A stretch of DNA of 64,000 nt from Karstenula rhodostoma CBS 690.94. Taxonomy: Eukaryota > Ascomycota > Dothideomycetes > Pleosporales > Didymosphaeriaceae. How positions within the stretch are numbered: the stretch's first letter is position 1; each line of letters opens with the position of its first letter. Made by a program: the position numbers and the translations under genes. Location: the NCBI GenBank assembly GCA_010093485.1, contig MU001499.1:806001-870000 (forward strand), read 5' to 3'. Of the stretch, positions 34,541 through 45,396 are shown piece after piece. The notes under the pieces were generated by a model. The model worked only from the letters and a program-made list of their open reading frames with translations, ran no database searches and was not told the DNA's origin.

Positions 34541-34864
34541 GTGCTCGGCGTTTTCATGAGTGATGAATAATGATGATGAATGGGGGCATTGCTTGATGGC
34601 GTCGGGTGCGCTTTGATGGGCTCCTATTTATGTTGATCTGGGAGGCTGGAGTTTGTAAACTCTTTGATTGTGAATTGAAACATCGTAATCTGATTTCGGA
34701 CGCTATATTTCTATTGGATAAAACGTCTGTTCGAACCATGAAACACACGCAAAAGCCATCAACTATCCGATGTTGTGGGTGCCCTCGATTCCTGGCTGAA
34801 CACGAATCTCAAAGTCCCAGTGCCACCCATACTGTGCCTCTATACCTCTATCCGACCCGCGCCC
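34541..34864. other. Intergenic between convergent genes, 324 bp
   Basis: Shared 3' flank of the 855-aa gene (+) and LPGE copy F (-). Nothing recognisable. Confidence 0.55.
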
Positions 34865-35477
34865 TCAGTGTCGATCCCATTTGACTTGGGCGGAAAAATC
34901 ATCTGTACCATCCCAGGTGAAGGACACATTGACCATGAACCCTTTGATGGGGTGAGCTTCGTTAAATATCATCAACCACTGGTCGACTTGAGGGGCAGGC
35001 ATAACCACAACAGCATGTTGTCGGTATACTGCGGCTATAAGTCAGTACAGACCATCTTGACGCTTCGGAGAAACTTACTCGGGAGGTACTCCTCGCGGAT
35101 CTGACGGCCGACGCGCGTGAGACCGGCACAATTCCCCTCCACGTGCTCGACGTCATTGACATCCTCGACCTCGTCTTCTTTCTCAGTCTGGCGGATAGTG
35201 CCGAGGTGCCTGATCTTGACCGGCTCATCGTCCGTGGCGACAAGCGCGTAGATGCGATTGCGGATCTCTATGTGGAACATTAGCATCCAAGTCTTTTCGT
35301 GGTTTTCTGATTGTTGACTCAAACTACAATAGTGTCCTGTAAAGTGATAGACAAACATGGACTGCCGTCCAAAAGTGATACCCAAATCTTTTCAACACCG
35401 TTTTTTTCTTGAAAAAAAAAAAAACGGGAACAGGACTCACCTCCGGGGAGCTTCAACAAGGGAGATGCAGGGTCCAT
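34865..35477 (-). CDS. LPGE-family small fungal protein, copy F
   Basis: Exons 35477-35441, 35267-35079 and 35028-34865; 129 residues, intact. Exon 1 encodes MDPASPLLKLPG; exon 2 begins E-IRNRIYALVATDDEP, has an acidic insert (EKEDEVEDVNDVEHVEGN) and ends CAGLTRVGRQIREEYLP; exon 3 begins IYRQHAVVVMPAPQVDQWLM. Both introns sit at the family's phase-1 positions: 173 nt (GTGAGT ... CACATAG), containing a T-rich and A-rich pair of homopolymers, and 50 nt (GTAAGT ... GCCGCAG). It is the shortest intact copy and lacks the C-terminal half seen in A and B. It is on the opposite strand and 20 kb away from the A-E cluster, so the family has spread beyond simple tandem duplication. Function unknown. Confidence 0.75.
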
Positions 35478-35775
35478 CGTTGGACCAGCGCCGATACGGT
35501 TGTGCTATTCGACCGAGTGGGTTAACAGGTGAAGGAACGAGGAAGGTAGCCAAGGGTGTCTTATATCAACGCGGCGACTGTAGAACACCACGAATAGAGA
35601 AAGCACGGGCCAAGCGCGTCACAGCAGGCCACAGCATCAATCGACATAGGAATACCAGTCGTCCAATACGCATTCATTATACTGTCACATCCTTTCCCTT
35701 CGTAACAATCACACGCCGTTCCGAATTATCACCCTTAGATGCCGTTTTCAATCCGAGATCCTCCGCCATTCTATG

Positions 35776-36734
35776 CTATAATGCCCGCCTCAAAGTATTC
35801 GCAGAATTCATCTCGAGGAGCTCTTTGCCATCCTCTTTGGCAAAGTTTGCCATTTCTCGCAGATCTTGCACAACCGCCTCTTTCTCACCAGCATGTGCAA
35901 CCTTTGCGTAAGTCCATGATGTCTGCCTAGACCAACGAACGTCGCGCAGCCATGCGAGTCGGTTCGGCGCCCCTCTCCTCTCTGCCCGCCTACCCACTCC
36001 GGTCCGAGCAATTTGCCTAGCAACGAGATTGATGTCCGCAAAAACTGCGTCTTCTCCGGAGACCCAGATGCCATCAAATCCAACAGAAACTCCAGACTCA
36101 GTCTGCAGTGCAGAGATGAAGGACTTACTTCTTTCGCTCAGTCGGCCCGTTGCACAGATAGAGACGCCGCCTGAATAGTGTTCGTTGACAAGCCGAATCA
36201 GGTTCGCAACTTCTTCGACGTGACCCCACAAGAAATGTTGCGTACGCTTGTCGTGGACGAAAGAGTTTATCGCGAGACCATGTCGATTACGCAGTCCGCG
36301 GGTGCAGGCGTAACATGGAACCAAATCTCTGTTGCAGACGATGGCAGTTTCACGATCGCGTTGTCCCAGTTTCGCCAGTATTCTGCTTCGCAAAAGTAAT
36401 GTTGGCCCATGCACCAGAATGTTGTCATCATTTGAGTGGCTTCCGAACTGTGGAAAACATCTAGACATATGCGCTTGGTTTGGGGGCTACGCTTTCGTCC
36501 GTGTGTCTCCATTGATTGGTCTTGGATCCGAGGGATGTCTTCTGGGAGAGCGACAGAATGGATAGGCGACCATGAGTCAATCACGGAACCCATATCGTTC
36601 CTTAGTTGTTGATTGATGTGCATGAGGTTGAGCATGCTTTGTGGCCAATGCTTTCGAACGAGGTTCAGCTCTGGCATGGCTAACGCCAGTATGCGCTGCC
36701 GAAGCTCTGTGGGCAACGCAAAGAGGGCTGGCAT
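35776..36734 (-). CDS. F-box/2EXR-like protein, distant relative of the LPGE family
   Basis: Exons 36734-36291 and 36246-35776; 304 residues. The N-terminus MPALFALPTELRQRILALAM has the F-box/2EXR pattern 'LP.ELRQ.I', close to the LPGE-family start but without its intron. The middle reads NAIVKLPSSATEIWFHVTPA and, after the splice, TQHFLWGHVEEVANLIRLVN, giving a continuous fold-like sequence. The intron is 44 nt: donor GTAATC, possible branch GATAAAC, acceptor GACAAG. The signals are weak, and a one-base frame error at about 36280 would explain the data as well. C-terminal half is Arg/Lys-rich with no known domain. I infer substrate-recognition or structural roles only from the N-terminal pattern. 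Confidence 0.55.
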
Positions 36735-37404
36735 GGTGGTAAATACATATGCTACAAACAGTGTCTATAAAGAGAGATGATGGATGATTTGGATAGGGAG
36801 GGCGGATATACCGGATTACATTGTGGGCATCAGCCTGATCCCGTGACTCACAGCCACCGCAGCCCATGGTCTGCGCCTCGATGGCTGGCTTAGGGAGTAG
36901 GATGTATGATAACTGTGCTGACTCGGACACTAGTTCTTATTTTGGGTTATAAAGATTAAAGAATACAATCTACCGCAAGGCGAATTGTCATATTGCTTTG
37001 CGCAGGTACTTTGTGTAGACGGATGACTCAGCAGCTACGGAAAGGAAGCTGCCTTTGACTAGCGGGGTAGGGAGGGGAGGTTGACCAGGTACTATACCGA
37101 GAATACCCGTCAAACCGCAGACGTGCAGTGCGCCCTTGCGTCTCCAACACCTCGATTGAATGATAACGACTGCATGATTCGCATTACTCACGCATAACTG
37201 GTCAATGGGGTACGGGTCCCACAATATTTTTCACAACCGTCGAGCTAGCACTTCTCCAACACCCACTATTACCCTATAAATACCACATAATCTTCAAAAC
37301 AGTAGCGCTTCCACAAGATCCCGAGAATGACTTGTGGGACACATCTGACAAGACCGCCTTTCCCTCCATTTCCCCCGTGATCTCCACAGTCACAATTTTG
37401 CACA
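36735..37404. other. Intergenic between divergent genes, 670 bp
   Basis: Promoter region of the F-box-like gene (-) and of the threonine aldolase (+). No gene or repeat seen. Confidence 0.55.
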
Positions 37405-38484
37405 ATGCCACATTCAGATCCACCATCCCCAGGGTACCGCTACAGCTTCGTCGACGACTACAGCGAAGGCGCACACCCACGACTGCTCCAGACCCTGATT
37501 GAAACAAACAAACCCCAGGAGACAGGCTATGGCCACGACTCCCTCTGCACACTCGCTCGCCAGCGAATCCAAGCCCATCTTGGTCGCGACGACCTAGGCG
37601 TCTTCTTCGTCCCCTGCGGAACCTCCGCAAACGCGATATCCATCGCGGCCTGCCTGCGCCCCCATGAAGCCATAATAGCGCCGTCCTCGGCGCACATCGT
37701 CACCCGCGAGGCCGGTGCTGTCGAGGCAAGCGGGCACAAAATCATCCAGGTTGCGCCCGAGGATGGGAAACTAACACCGCAGAGCATCCAGCGTGCACTG
37801 GACGATAACTGGCATTTCCCGCATATGGCGAAGCCGAAGCTGGTGTACATCTCAAATGCGACCGAGATTGGCACGATTTATACTCGGCAGGAGTTGGTGG
37901 CGATCAAGCGGCTGTGCGAGGAGAAGAAGTTGATTCTGTTCCTGGATGGCGCGAGGATCGGGACCGCGCTTACCTCCCACAAGAACGATATGACGATGAC
38001 AGATATCCTAGATCTAACAGATCTATTCTGGATTGGGGGAACGAAGAACGGGGCTTTGCTGGGCGAAGCCGTCGTCGTGAAGGACCCGCAGTTGGCGAGC
38101 GAGTTCGAGTTCTACATCAAGCAGCATGGCTCGCTGCTGGCCAAGGGCAGGATCATGGGCGCGCAGTTTGCGGAGTTGTTCAACGGCGCGCTCTACTACG
38201 ATCTCGCTCGGAAGGCGAACGCTTGTGCGCAATTGCTTTCCCAGGGGATCGTCACGGCGAGCTTCTCGATGGATGCGGCGACGGAGACTAATCAGGTCTT
38301 CGCGGTGCTTCCACTTGATCTGATCCGAAGGCTGAAGGAGCATTTTAATTTCTATGTTTGGGAGAATCGGGGCGAATTTGCTGTGGCTCGTTTGTTGACT
38401 ACATGGGCGACGGAATTAGGGCAGGTCGACAAGTTCGTTCACATGGTACATGAATGGGCTATTGAAACCCCGAAAGCTGCGTAG
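37405..38484 (+). CDS. Low-specificity L-threonine aldolase, bacterial type
   Basis: Single exon, 359 residues. PLP enzyme that cleaves threonine or allo-threonine to glycine and acetaldehyde. PCGTSANAISIAACL fits the phosphate-binding turn, AHIVTREAGAVE the ring-stacking His region, FLDGARIGTAL the Asp that contacts the pyridine nitrogen, and FWIGGTKNGALLGEAVVV holds the Schiff-base Lys. The start (YSFVDDYSEGAHPRLLQTLI, then a GYGHD motif) and the GGTKNG-GEA order resemble bacterial LtaE proteins more than yeast Gly1, as far as I recall both. It is intronless, unlike most genes here. No N-terminal targeting signal is evident, so cytosol is likely. Related beta-eliminating lyases share the fold, so the exact substrate is inferred. 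Confidence 0.85.
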   Translation: MPHSDPPSPGYRYSFVDDYSEGAHPRLLQTLIETNKPQETGYGHDSLCTLARQRIQAHLGRDDLGVFFVPCGTSANAISIAACLRPHEAIIAPSSAHIVTREAGAVEASGHKIIQVAPEDGKLTPQSIQRALDDNWHFPHMAKPKLVYISNATEIGTIYTRQELVAIKRLCEEKKLILFLDGARIGTALTSHKNDMTMTDILDLTDLFWIGGTKNGALLGEAVVVKDPQLASEFEFYIKQHGSLLAKGRIMGAQFAELFNGALYYDLARKANACAQLLSQGIVTASFSMDAATETNQVFAVLPLDLIRRLKEHFNFYVWENRGEFAVARLLTTWATELGQVDKFVHMVHEWAIETPKAA

Positions 38485-38693
38485 TGACTGAGACTTTCAT
38501 GAATACATAACCGACAAAACTGAAAACTGAATTCTGCCGTGAAAGTTCACCATGTACTGCCTGACCACTATTCTATATACGTACTATAGAGTAGGTTACC
38601 CTACGACACACGATTTGCTGGACAAACTGCTAACACTGATTACCCAGTAGATGCCCTTGGCCTCGATGTACGATAGGACGTGGGATCTAGCGC

Positions 38694-39566
38694 CTAAATA
38701 ATTGGTCCCTTCCTAAGCCTGGCAGCCATGTAGTGGACAGCCTTCTTCAACTCCGCATTATCCAGCCGTCCCATTCCGTAAGACCATGACTTGTTGAACG
38801 GCATCACAGTCACATTGCCGAGATCGTGTATCAAAGTAAGTGCTCCGAAATGCGGGGGACAAGGTTTGAACCAGCATCCGTGAAGCGTGCTAGCAGATGG
38901 CTCACGAAACATGTTGAGCCACGCCTCGCCCTCGGACGATAGTATCAACTCGAGATTCCTGACACATGCGTTTCCGTAACACCAAGTATCCACTATCTCC
39001 TTAAGCCTCAGCGAGTGGCGAACGGATGAAAGAAAGTCGGACTCGGTCATGTCATGGACAACGCGGCAGATAGTTCGGTCAGGTAAACTGGCTCGGCCGC
39101 GCATGATAGGGAGAATGTCGATACTAGGGTCGTCTTTTGCCCAGGCGAAGCATATCTTTAGCTCCTTGAGGAAAATACTTCATCGAAGAAGGTATCAATG
39201 GATTCTTTGAGCTGGCTGGAGTGCATTGAGACACGGGCCCCACCTTGTTGAACTAATAGAAGAGTAAGTTGATGTACTAAATCAGTATTTGTGTGTAGCT
39301 TACTAGGCAAACACTTTTTACGATTCTGGCAGCACACGCAGGCCAGACCTGCATACAGACCTGCATTCTGGTGCCAGAGTGGGTGCTCGAGCGAGGTGCT
39401 TGCGCGTTTCCCGCGCTTGAGCTTGAGAGGACCATCGGTTGCGGCGACGAGGTCGTAGACGCGGTTGCGCAGTTCTGAATGGATATTAGCACGCAGTAAT
39501 GTTTCGGTGGGAAGTTTCATGGCGCCGCGATTCACCTCCGGGAAGCTTGAAGAAAGGCGGCGACAT
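38694..39566 (-). pseudogene. LPGE-family copy H, broken by a one-base frameshift
   Basis: Exon 1 39566-39536 encodes MSPPFFKLPG; exon 2 39474-39304 begins E-LRNRVYDLVAATDGP and ends GLACVCCQNRKKCLP, a degraded form of the VCRQIRKEYLP block; exon 3 from 39252 begins IQQGGARVSMHSSQLKESID and reaches FFDEV. There the frame runs into a stop, while another frame continues without interruption as LKELKICFAWAKDDPSIDIL and on to a stop at 38694, with WLNMFREPSAS and LGNVTVMPFNKS. One extra T in the run at 39072-39175 (AAAA on the plus strand at 39172-39175) would join them. Both family introns are present in phase 1 (GTGAAT ... ATTCAG; GTAAGC ... CTATTAG). Either a young pseudogene or a sequence error. 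Confidence 0.65.
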
Positions 39567-40110
39567 GTCGACGTGGTGGCGGCGACCAATGCAGCTGAGC
39601 TGTTCGCGGAATGGAATTTGATGTAAGATTAGGAAGGGATAGGTGAGGTAAGGTAAGTGCCTCTGGGTTCAAGACATCGAGATAACAGCGGAAATCCCAA
39701 AGGTATCGAGTGAAATAAGGGTAAGGTGGAGTGCGGGCTTCGTAGCTGAGCTGCTGGCGTAGCGGAACTGACGTAATATATGGTGCAGACAAGTCGAGGC
39801 AGGTGTGTGAGAATGTCGCCTTTTCAACTGCTGCGCACACATGGTGTTGATGGTGGTTCATGGTCCTAGCAATGATGAAGTTCGGTGACTGGGGTCTGAC
39901 TGTGGATCGGTGGGGGCGATGAACTCTGGTGCCGGTGTATTTTATTGCTGGAGACCGAGGGTACGGTGAGATCAAGAGTTTCGCAAGCACAGGTGACACC
40001 GTGAAAAGGCTTTCGTATCAAGTGAAAGTTGACTGAACTTGGGCCAGATACTATAGGTACTCCTAGGTTAACTTGCAACATGATAGGTCTTCAAAATTTG
40101 TAAGTGCGGA
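39567..40110. other. Intergenic, 544 bp
   Basis: Upstream of LPGE copy H. An open frame at 39532-39999 (-) has no recognisable content. Confidence 0.5.
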
Positions 40111-40626
40111 TTGTCACTGCGACCCCATGCATGTCTAACATTGGCGCAGACGCCTCTCTCGTGGGTTTTTTATGTTCCGCTGCTGGTATTAAGCAAAGGC
40201 GGTACGCAGGATTCGTTTTTTGTGAATGACTGGTTCCAAAAATGTGGCCGTAGTGCCGACGCAGTTCACCCAGGTCTGCCAGACCAAGGGGAGACCTTCC
40301 AGCGTGAAACCTTTCAATTCGATCCGGACAGCATCTCTCGGCCTCACAATCATGATGCAGCAGAAGTTGATGTCACCATTCCAAGCCGTCCAGATGAACA
40401 CTTCCGACTTGACCGATGTGCCGTCACGCCGTGCTTTAGCGACATAGCTCACAGCCCGAAACACAGGCACAATCGATACCCTTCGACCGGGGGCGATGGA
40501 CCTACCTATACACAGAAGAAGAACTGAGCGACGACGACGAATCGGACGCAGACGACCAAGCCGAGCACAGCCCACCATCTAGCTCGCATAGTCGTCAATA
40601 CATCCATCTGCTCGTCAACGCTTAGA
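40111..40626 (+). other. Possible frameshifted coding segment
   Basis: An open frame at 40111-40527 includes FQFDPDSISRPHNHDAAEVD and VTIPSRPDEHFRLDRCAVTP, which look coding in composition. It ends in KKN-stop, but the neighbouring frame continues RGRWTYLYTEEELSDDDESD and ADDQAEHSPPSSSHSRQYIH to a stop at 40625. The switch lies near the GGGGGC run at 40490-40495, again a homopolymer. No start or family is recognisable. Chance open frames are a fair alternative. It overlaps the stop of the WW-domain gene on the other strand. Confidence 0.3.
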
Positions 40627-41521
40627 ATAGCACTCCACCCAGCAACGCACCGCCCAGGAGCCCCGCCGCAACAGGCGCCCCGATACCCCCACCATAGCCA
40701 AACCCGTAAGGCCTCCCGTACGGTCCACTTGGCCGGACAAACCTGACATTGGGGTTTGCATAAGGCCCTTGAGAGTAGGGATTGTATCCGTACGCGCCTC
40801 GTTGTCCATACCCTCCATACCCGAGACCGCCGGACCCAGGCGGCTCAATATACACGTCGCGCCCATGCTGGTCCTTGCACAAGAACTGTGGCTGGCCCGT
40901 TTCCATGGCGCGCGCCATGGCCTGCCGCGCCTGCATGTGCGCCTGGTACGCTTTTCGCTCTGCTTCCTCGCGCTGGGTGCGCTGGCGCTGGCGCTGCTCG
41001 TGCGTGCTTTCTGTGAGCTTGTCCTTCATCTTGCGCGTGAATCTGTGTATGCCGGTGGGCTGGGTGGAAGAAGACGAGGCGCCGCTGACGGCGTTGGGGC
41101 GAGGGGGGAGTTTCGCATTGTGGTGGTGGTCTTCGTCGTCGCTGCTCTCGGCTGTGATGTCCTCGAGAGTTACCGTGCGGTGCATGCGACTGTGTTTCTT
41201 GCGCTCTTCTGGACTCAGTGTGGCGAGGAAGTCGGGGTCGTCGTAGGGATGCGTCCAGATACTTCGGGGAGGGTTGGCGTTTGTGTTAACGAAAAATTGG
41301 TGCTGTTCTCGGGGGTCGAATTGTCGGACCCATCCTGGAGGAAGTTCGCGATTCTCGTCTTCCATTGAGCGGCGGTGCTCTGGTGGTATGCCGTTTCGCG
41401 CTTTTCGTGAAGTGGGGCCGTCGGTAGAGACACGGCGAAGAGGTCTCGGCACTGAGGAGTTGCGCGTTGCCTCTTCGTAAGGCGGTGGAGCATCCGCTGG
41501 ATGTGATGAAGATGTCGCCAT
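40622..41521 (-). CDS. WW-domain protein
   Basis: Single exon, 299 residues from the ATG at 41521 (MATSSSHPADAPPPYEEATR). PPPYEE is a PY-type motif of the kind WW domains bind. The WW domain lies at about residues 60-100: LPPGWVRQFDPREQHQFFVN, then PPRSIWTHPYDDP, with both tryptophans and the closing Pro. A helical Gln/Arg/Glu-rich segment (HEQRQRQRTQREEAERKAYQ) follows, then a Gly/Tyr-rich tail (GGLGYGGYGQRGAYGYNPYS) and a hydrophobic end AAGLLGGALLGGVLF. WW domains bind proline-rich partners; the combined PY motif and WW domain suggests self- or partner association. The C-terminal end could insert into or lie on a membrane (inference). Confidence 0.85.
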   Translation of the reverse strand: MATSSSHPADAPPPYEEATRNSSVPRPLRRVSTDGPTSRKARNGIPPEHRRSMEDENRELPPGWVRQFDPREQHQFFVNTNANPPRSIWTHPYDDPDFLATLSPEERKKHSRMHRTVTLEDITAESSDDEDHHHNAKLPPRPNAVSGASSSSTQPTGIHRFTRKMKDKLTESTHEQRQRQRTQREEAERKAYQAHMQARQAMARAMETGQPQFLCKDQHGRDVYIEPPGSGGLGYGGYGQRGAYGYNPYSQGPYANPNVRFVRPSGPYGRPYGFGYGGGIGAPVAAGLLGGALLGGVLF

Positions 41522-42552
41522 GTTGAGAAGGTCCAAAGAGGAGATATTCGATGTCTATGCCGCTGAGGCGTTGGGGCCGGAGTAGGGCGTCTTTTGTATC
41601 TCTGTAGGACTAAACCTGCCGAGAGACGAGTCACGCCAGCTGCGGACGGCGGATTAATGTTTATCGTGCGGAAACCGAGTAAGGATACAGAAGGCCGGTA
41701 CTCCGCCTTCACGATGCCCATGACTTGCTGACGGCCTGAATGGAAGACCCTGGTGGCGTTAGCTAGTTATGACGAACGAAGAACAACGACGACGAACGTG
41801 GGGCGGAGCTAGACCCAACGCAGTGCCATAATTATCATCTATTACACACCCTGCGGGTGCCCAGCACTCGTTGTGATTTCAGTTTTGCTGTTGCGTTGCT
41901 CACTGTTGCGCACGCTTAGCCGCGGAATGTGAACGTGCAGCCTCACTCGTGCGGTGTGGCCCTTGCACCCACCAATAGCACCACCAGACCAGCTTCAAAC
42001 CGATCCGCAATTAGATTCGCCGAGAAAAATCATCGACCAAGCCTCCATTCGATGGTGCTGGCCTTGTAACCTTCTCGACAGTCAGTCTTCGTAAAGTCTG
42101 CTAAGTTTTTTCTTTGTGGGGGGCAGCACTCCCGCTTCTTCTCCTACGGACATGTTGATCACGGCGTACATCAGTTTCAAGGCAAGCTAGGCACAATGCG
42201 AGGTAACAATCAATTGCCCTGCGTAGCAGGGATGCACCTCAGCAGAGAGCGAATCTATCCGCTCTTGTCTCCAACCCAACCGTCCTATCCCAAAAGTTGT
42301 GCCCTTCTCGCTGGCCCCAGGTTGTGGAAGAGTGTTGCGACGCCCTTTGAAAAGCGTTGCGTCTATGGATGACTCGGGAAAAACCTGAAAATGTGGAAAT
42401 TTCGAGGTACAAGGGGTATCCCTTCCCGACGCCGAACTTGTTGAAAGACGGAATTTTAACCGCCAAAGATATGCATGTCATGTCGTCGTAAAAAGTGACC
42501 ATCGTGGCTGAAGTTGATTCAACGCACGCATGCAATTACAGTATTATTACAT
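41522..42552. other. 1.0-kb intergenic region
   Basis: Promoter of the WW-domain gene and 3' flank of S-adenosylmethionine synthetase. No gene, RNA or repeat seen. Confidence 0.55.
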
Positions 42553-44033
42553 CTAGAACTCGAGAGTCTTGGGCTTCTCCCAGGTGAATTCCTACGAGAA
42601 GTCAGATGAACCGCGCTTGGTTAGAGGTGAAGGGGAAAGCATACCTGGTTGGTGAAGTGACCGTTCTTGGCGGTCTGGTTGTAGATAGGGTTGGTGAGGT
42701 TCAGCTCCTTGACAATAACACCGGGGCGCATGTTGAAGTTGGCCTTGATGATCTCAACAAGCTCCTCAGAAGACTTGTCAGAGGTGCCGTACGAGTCGAC
42801 GTAGAGGGAGAGGGGCTCAGCGACACCGATGGCGTAGGAGAGCTGGACAAGGACACGGCGGGCAAGGCCAGCGTTGACGAGGGACTTGGCGATCCAGCGG
42901 CCGAGGTAGGCAGCGGAACGATCGACCTTGGAGTAGTCCTTTCCGGAGAAAGCACCACCACCGTGGGCTCCCCAACCACCGTAGGTGTCGACGATGATCT
43001 TACGGCCAGTGAGACCGGCGTCACCCTGGGGACCACCGATGATGAACAGTCCAGAGGGCTGGATGTGGTAGACGGTCTTGTCATCGAGGTACTTGGCGGG
43101 GATGACCTTCTTGATGATCTTCTCCTTGATCTCCTTGCGGAGCTCCTCGGTGGTGATGTCCTCGGAGTGCTGGGCCGAGACGACGACGGTGTCGACGCGG
43201 AGGGGGATGACGGCACCGTTGTCGTGGGCGTACTCGACGGTGACCTGGGTCTTGGTGTCGGGCCGGAGCCAGGGGAGCTCGCCGTTGTTACGGGCCTCCT
43301 TCATGGCGCTGTTGAGCTTGTGGGAGAGGAGGAGGGTCAAGGGCAGGAGCTCGGGGGTCTCGTCGGTGGCATATCCGAACATGATACCCTGGTCACCGGC
43401 ACCGAGGTTCTCAAGAGCCTCGTCGTAGTGGAGACCCTGGGCAATGTCGGGCGACTGCTGCTCGATGGCGACGAGCACGTTGCAGGTCTTGTAGTCGAAG
43501 CCCTTGTTGGAGTCATCGTAGCCAATGTCCTTGATGGCATCACGGATGGTCTTCTGGTAGTCGAGGCGGGCCTTTGTGGTGATCTCACCGAAGACCATGA
43601 CCATACCGGTCTTGGTGGCAGTCTCGCAAGCGACCTTGGAGAGCGGGTCCTCGCGCAGGCAGGCATCGAGAATGGCATCGGAGACCTGGTCGCTGTGGGG
43701 CGTCAGTGGTGCGCAGTGGTGAAGGGCTTGCGTGACAGAAGTGACTCGGAGTGCGGGGTGCGGTCCGGCTGTGAGGCGGCTGTATGCAAAGCAAGGGGTG
43801 GTGAAAACGTGGAGAGGAGGGGGAGGGGCAAGGGACGATGGACGATGGAGGAGGAGGAGGAGGGCACTCACGCAATCTTGTCGGGGTGGCCCTCACCAAC
43901 AGACTCGGAGGTGAAGAGGAAGGTGTTGCCCTGGACAATGGTAAGCACGGCGCTGGACAGGGAGGGGCAAGGCATGACTGCGACGCACGTTGAGCTTGGG
44001 TCCGGGGACCGTCTGGCCGTTGGGCTGCGTCAT
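42553..44033 (-). CDS. S-adenosylmethionine synthetase
   Basis: Exons 44033-43989, 43930-43872, 43692-42645 and 42591-42553; 396 residues, the usual length. It makes S-adenosylmethionine from methionine and ATP in the cytosol. The start [20 protein letters not shown] leads into [20 protein letters not shown], with the methionine/ATP-binding His-Pro-Asp-Lys; [15 protein letters not shown] is the metal and substrate loop, and [20 protein letters not shown] the phosphate-binding loop. The last exon encodes only [12 protein letters not shown], which the family requires. Intron donors are GTGCGT, GTGAGT and GTATGT. A 489-codon open frame on the opposite strand (42606-44075) is a shadow caused by codon bias. 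It shares a 411-bp divergent promoter with GPN3. Confidence 0.96.
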
Positions 44034-44444
44034 GGCTGTAGAGGGGAGGATGTGCTTGTCGAAGGCGTAGTGTAGGACTTGCGACCGTGTGGTGTTGCGG
44101 GGGGAAGAGGAGAGTAAAAAGGCAGCGTGGGCGGGGAGCGGAGGTCAGAAAGGGCTCGGGGCTTTAAGACGTCGGAAACCGTGAGCGTGTCAGGGCCTGC
44201 GTCTGCGAGTGCGGGCCAATTGCCGAGAGAAGGTGCCCCAGTTGCGTTGCGCAAGCGTATCGAAAGCGTGGGAAGAATTGAGAGCGCTAGCACGCCATTC
44301 ACCGCCCCACCCACCCGAGGCGTTCGCAGTGCTCACCTTCCAACTTCCCACCCGGGTGCCCCGCCCGACGTAGCCCAGCGCGCTGTTTTCTGTTTTCTGC
44401 CACGGCGCGTCGACGCCCAGGATTTACCGCCCACCGCCGCAGAC
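44034..44444. promoter_or_regulatory. Divergent promoter, SAM synthetase and GPN3
   Basis: 411 bp between two outward start codons. GC-rich near the SAM synthetase side. No TATA box is obvious, and no other gene is visible. Confidence 0.5.
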
Positions 44445-45396
44445 ATGAGCAAGTACGGCACGCTGGTCATGGTAAGGATGCCTTTGCCCGCCGCCATGCA
44501 GCCGCGACGCCGACTGACTGCGCACCCAGGGCCCCGCCGGCGCCGGCAAGTCCACCTTCTGCGCATCCCTCATCCAGCACCTGCAGAACAACAAGCGCCC
44601 GTGCTTCTACGTCAACCTCGACCCCGCCGCCGAGGACTTCGCCTTCGACCCGGACCTCGACATCAAGGACCTCATCAGCCTCGAGGATGTCATGGAGGAG
44701 ATGAGCCTGGGCCCCAACGGCGGGCTCATCTACTGCTTCGAGTTTCTGATGGAGAACCTCGACTTCCTGACGGACCCGCTCGAGGACGTCACCGACGAGT
44801 ACCTGATCGTCTTCGACATGCCCGGCCAGATTGAGCTGTACACACATGTGCCCATCCTGCCGGACCTCGTCAAGACGCTAATGCGCGGCTCGCTGAACAT
44901 CAACATGTGCGCCGCCTATCTGCTCGAGGCCACCTTCATCGTCGACCGCCCCAAGTTCTTCTCCGGCACCCTGTCTGCCATGAGTGCCATGTTGATGCTG
45001 GAGATGCCCCACATAAACATCCTGAGCAAGATGGATCTGGTCAAAGGCCAGGTGGCGAAGCGCGAGCTGAACCGCTTCCTCGACCCTGACCCAGCCCTTC
45101 TAGAGGAGGACCCTACGCGCAAAGTGCAGGGGGACGACGCGGAAGAGGCCAAGGGTTACCAGGACCCAGGCTCGGCCAAGAGCGTCATGAGCGGCGCTTC
45201 GTTTGACAAGCTGAACAAGGCCGTGGCCCAGCTGATCGACGACTTCAGCATGGTGTCTTTTCTGAAACTAGACGCGCAAGACGAGGACAGTCTCGGTGCC
45301 GTCCTAAGCTACATTGATGACGCGATCCAATTCCACGAAGCTCAAGAGCCCAAGGAGCCCAAGGACGAGTTCCTCGAGACTTCTATGGACGGGTGA
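44445..45396 (+). CDS. GPN3: GPN-loop GTPase 3
   Basis: Exons 44445-44471 and 44530-45396; 297 residues. The first exon encodes nine residues (MSKYGTLVM), then a 58-nt phase-0 intron (GTAAGG ... GACTGACTGC ... ACCCAG), and exon 2 opens directly with the P-loop [22 protein letters not shown] holds the Gly-Pro-Asn loop that names the family, [12 protein letters not shown] is the G3 region, and LSKMDLV the G4 motif. GPN proteins act as dimers in assembly and nuclear import of RNA polymerase II. The C-terminal third (EFLETSMDG end) is acidic and variable. Paralogue choice (GPN3 rather than GPN2) rests on the length and on '[17 protein letters not shown]' matching Gpn3 as I remember it. Confidence 0.9.

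Noticed and set aside
42606..44075. 489-codon open frame on the plus strand
   Set aside because: Antisense shadow of the S-adenosylmethionine synthetase gene, produced by its strong codon bias; Gly/Val/Leu/Asp-rich without motif.
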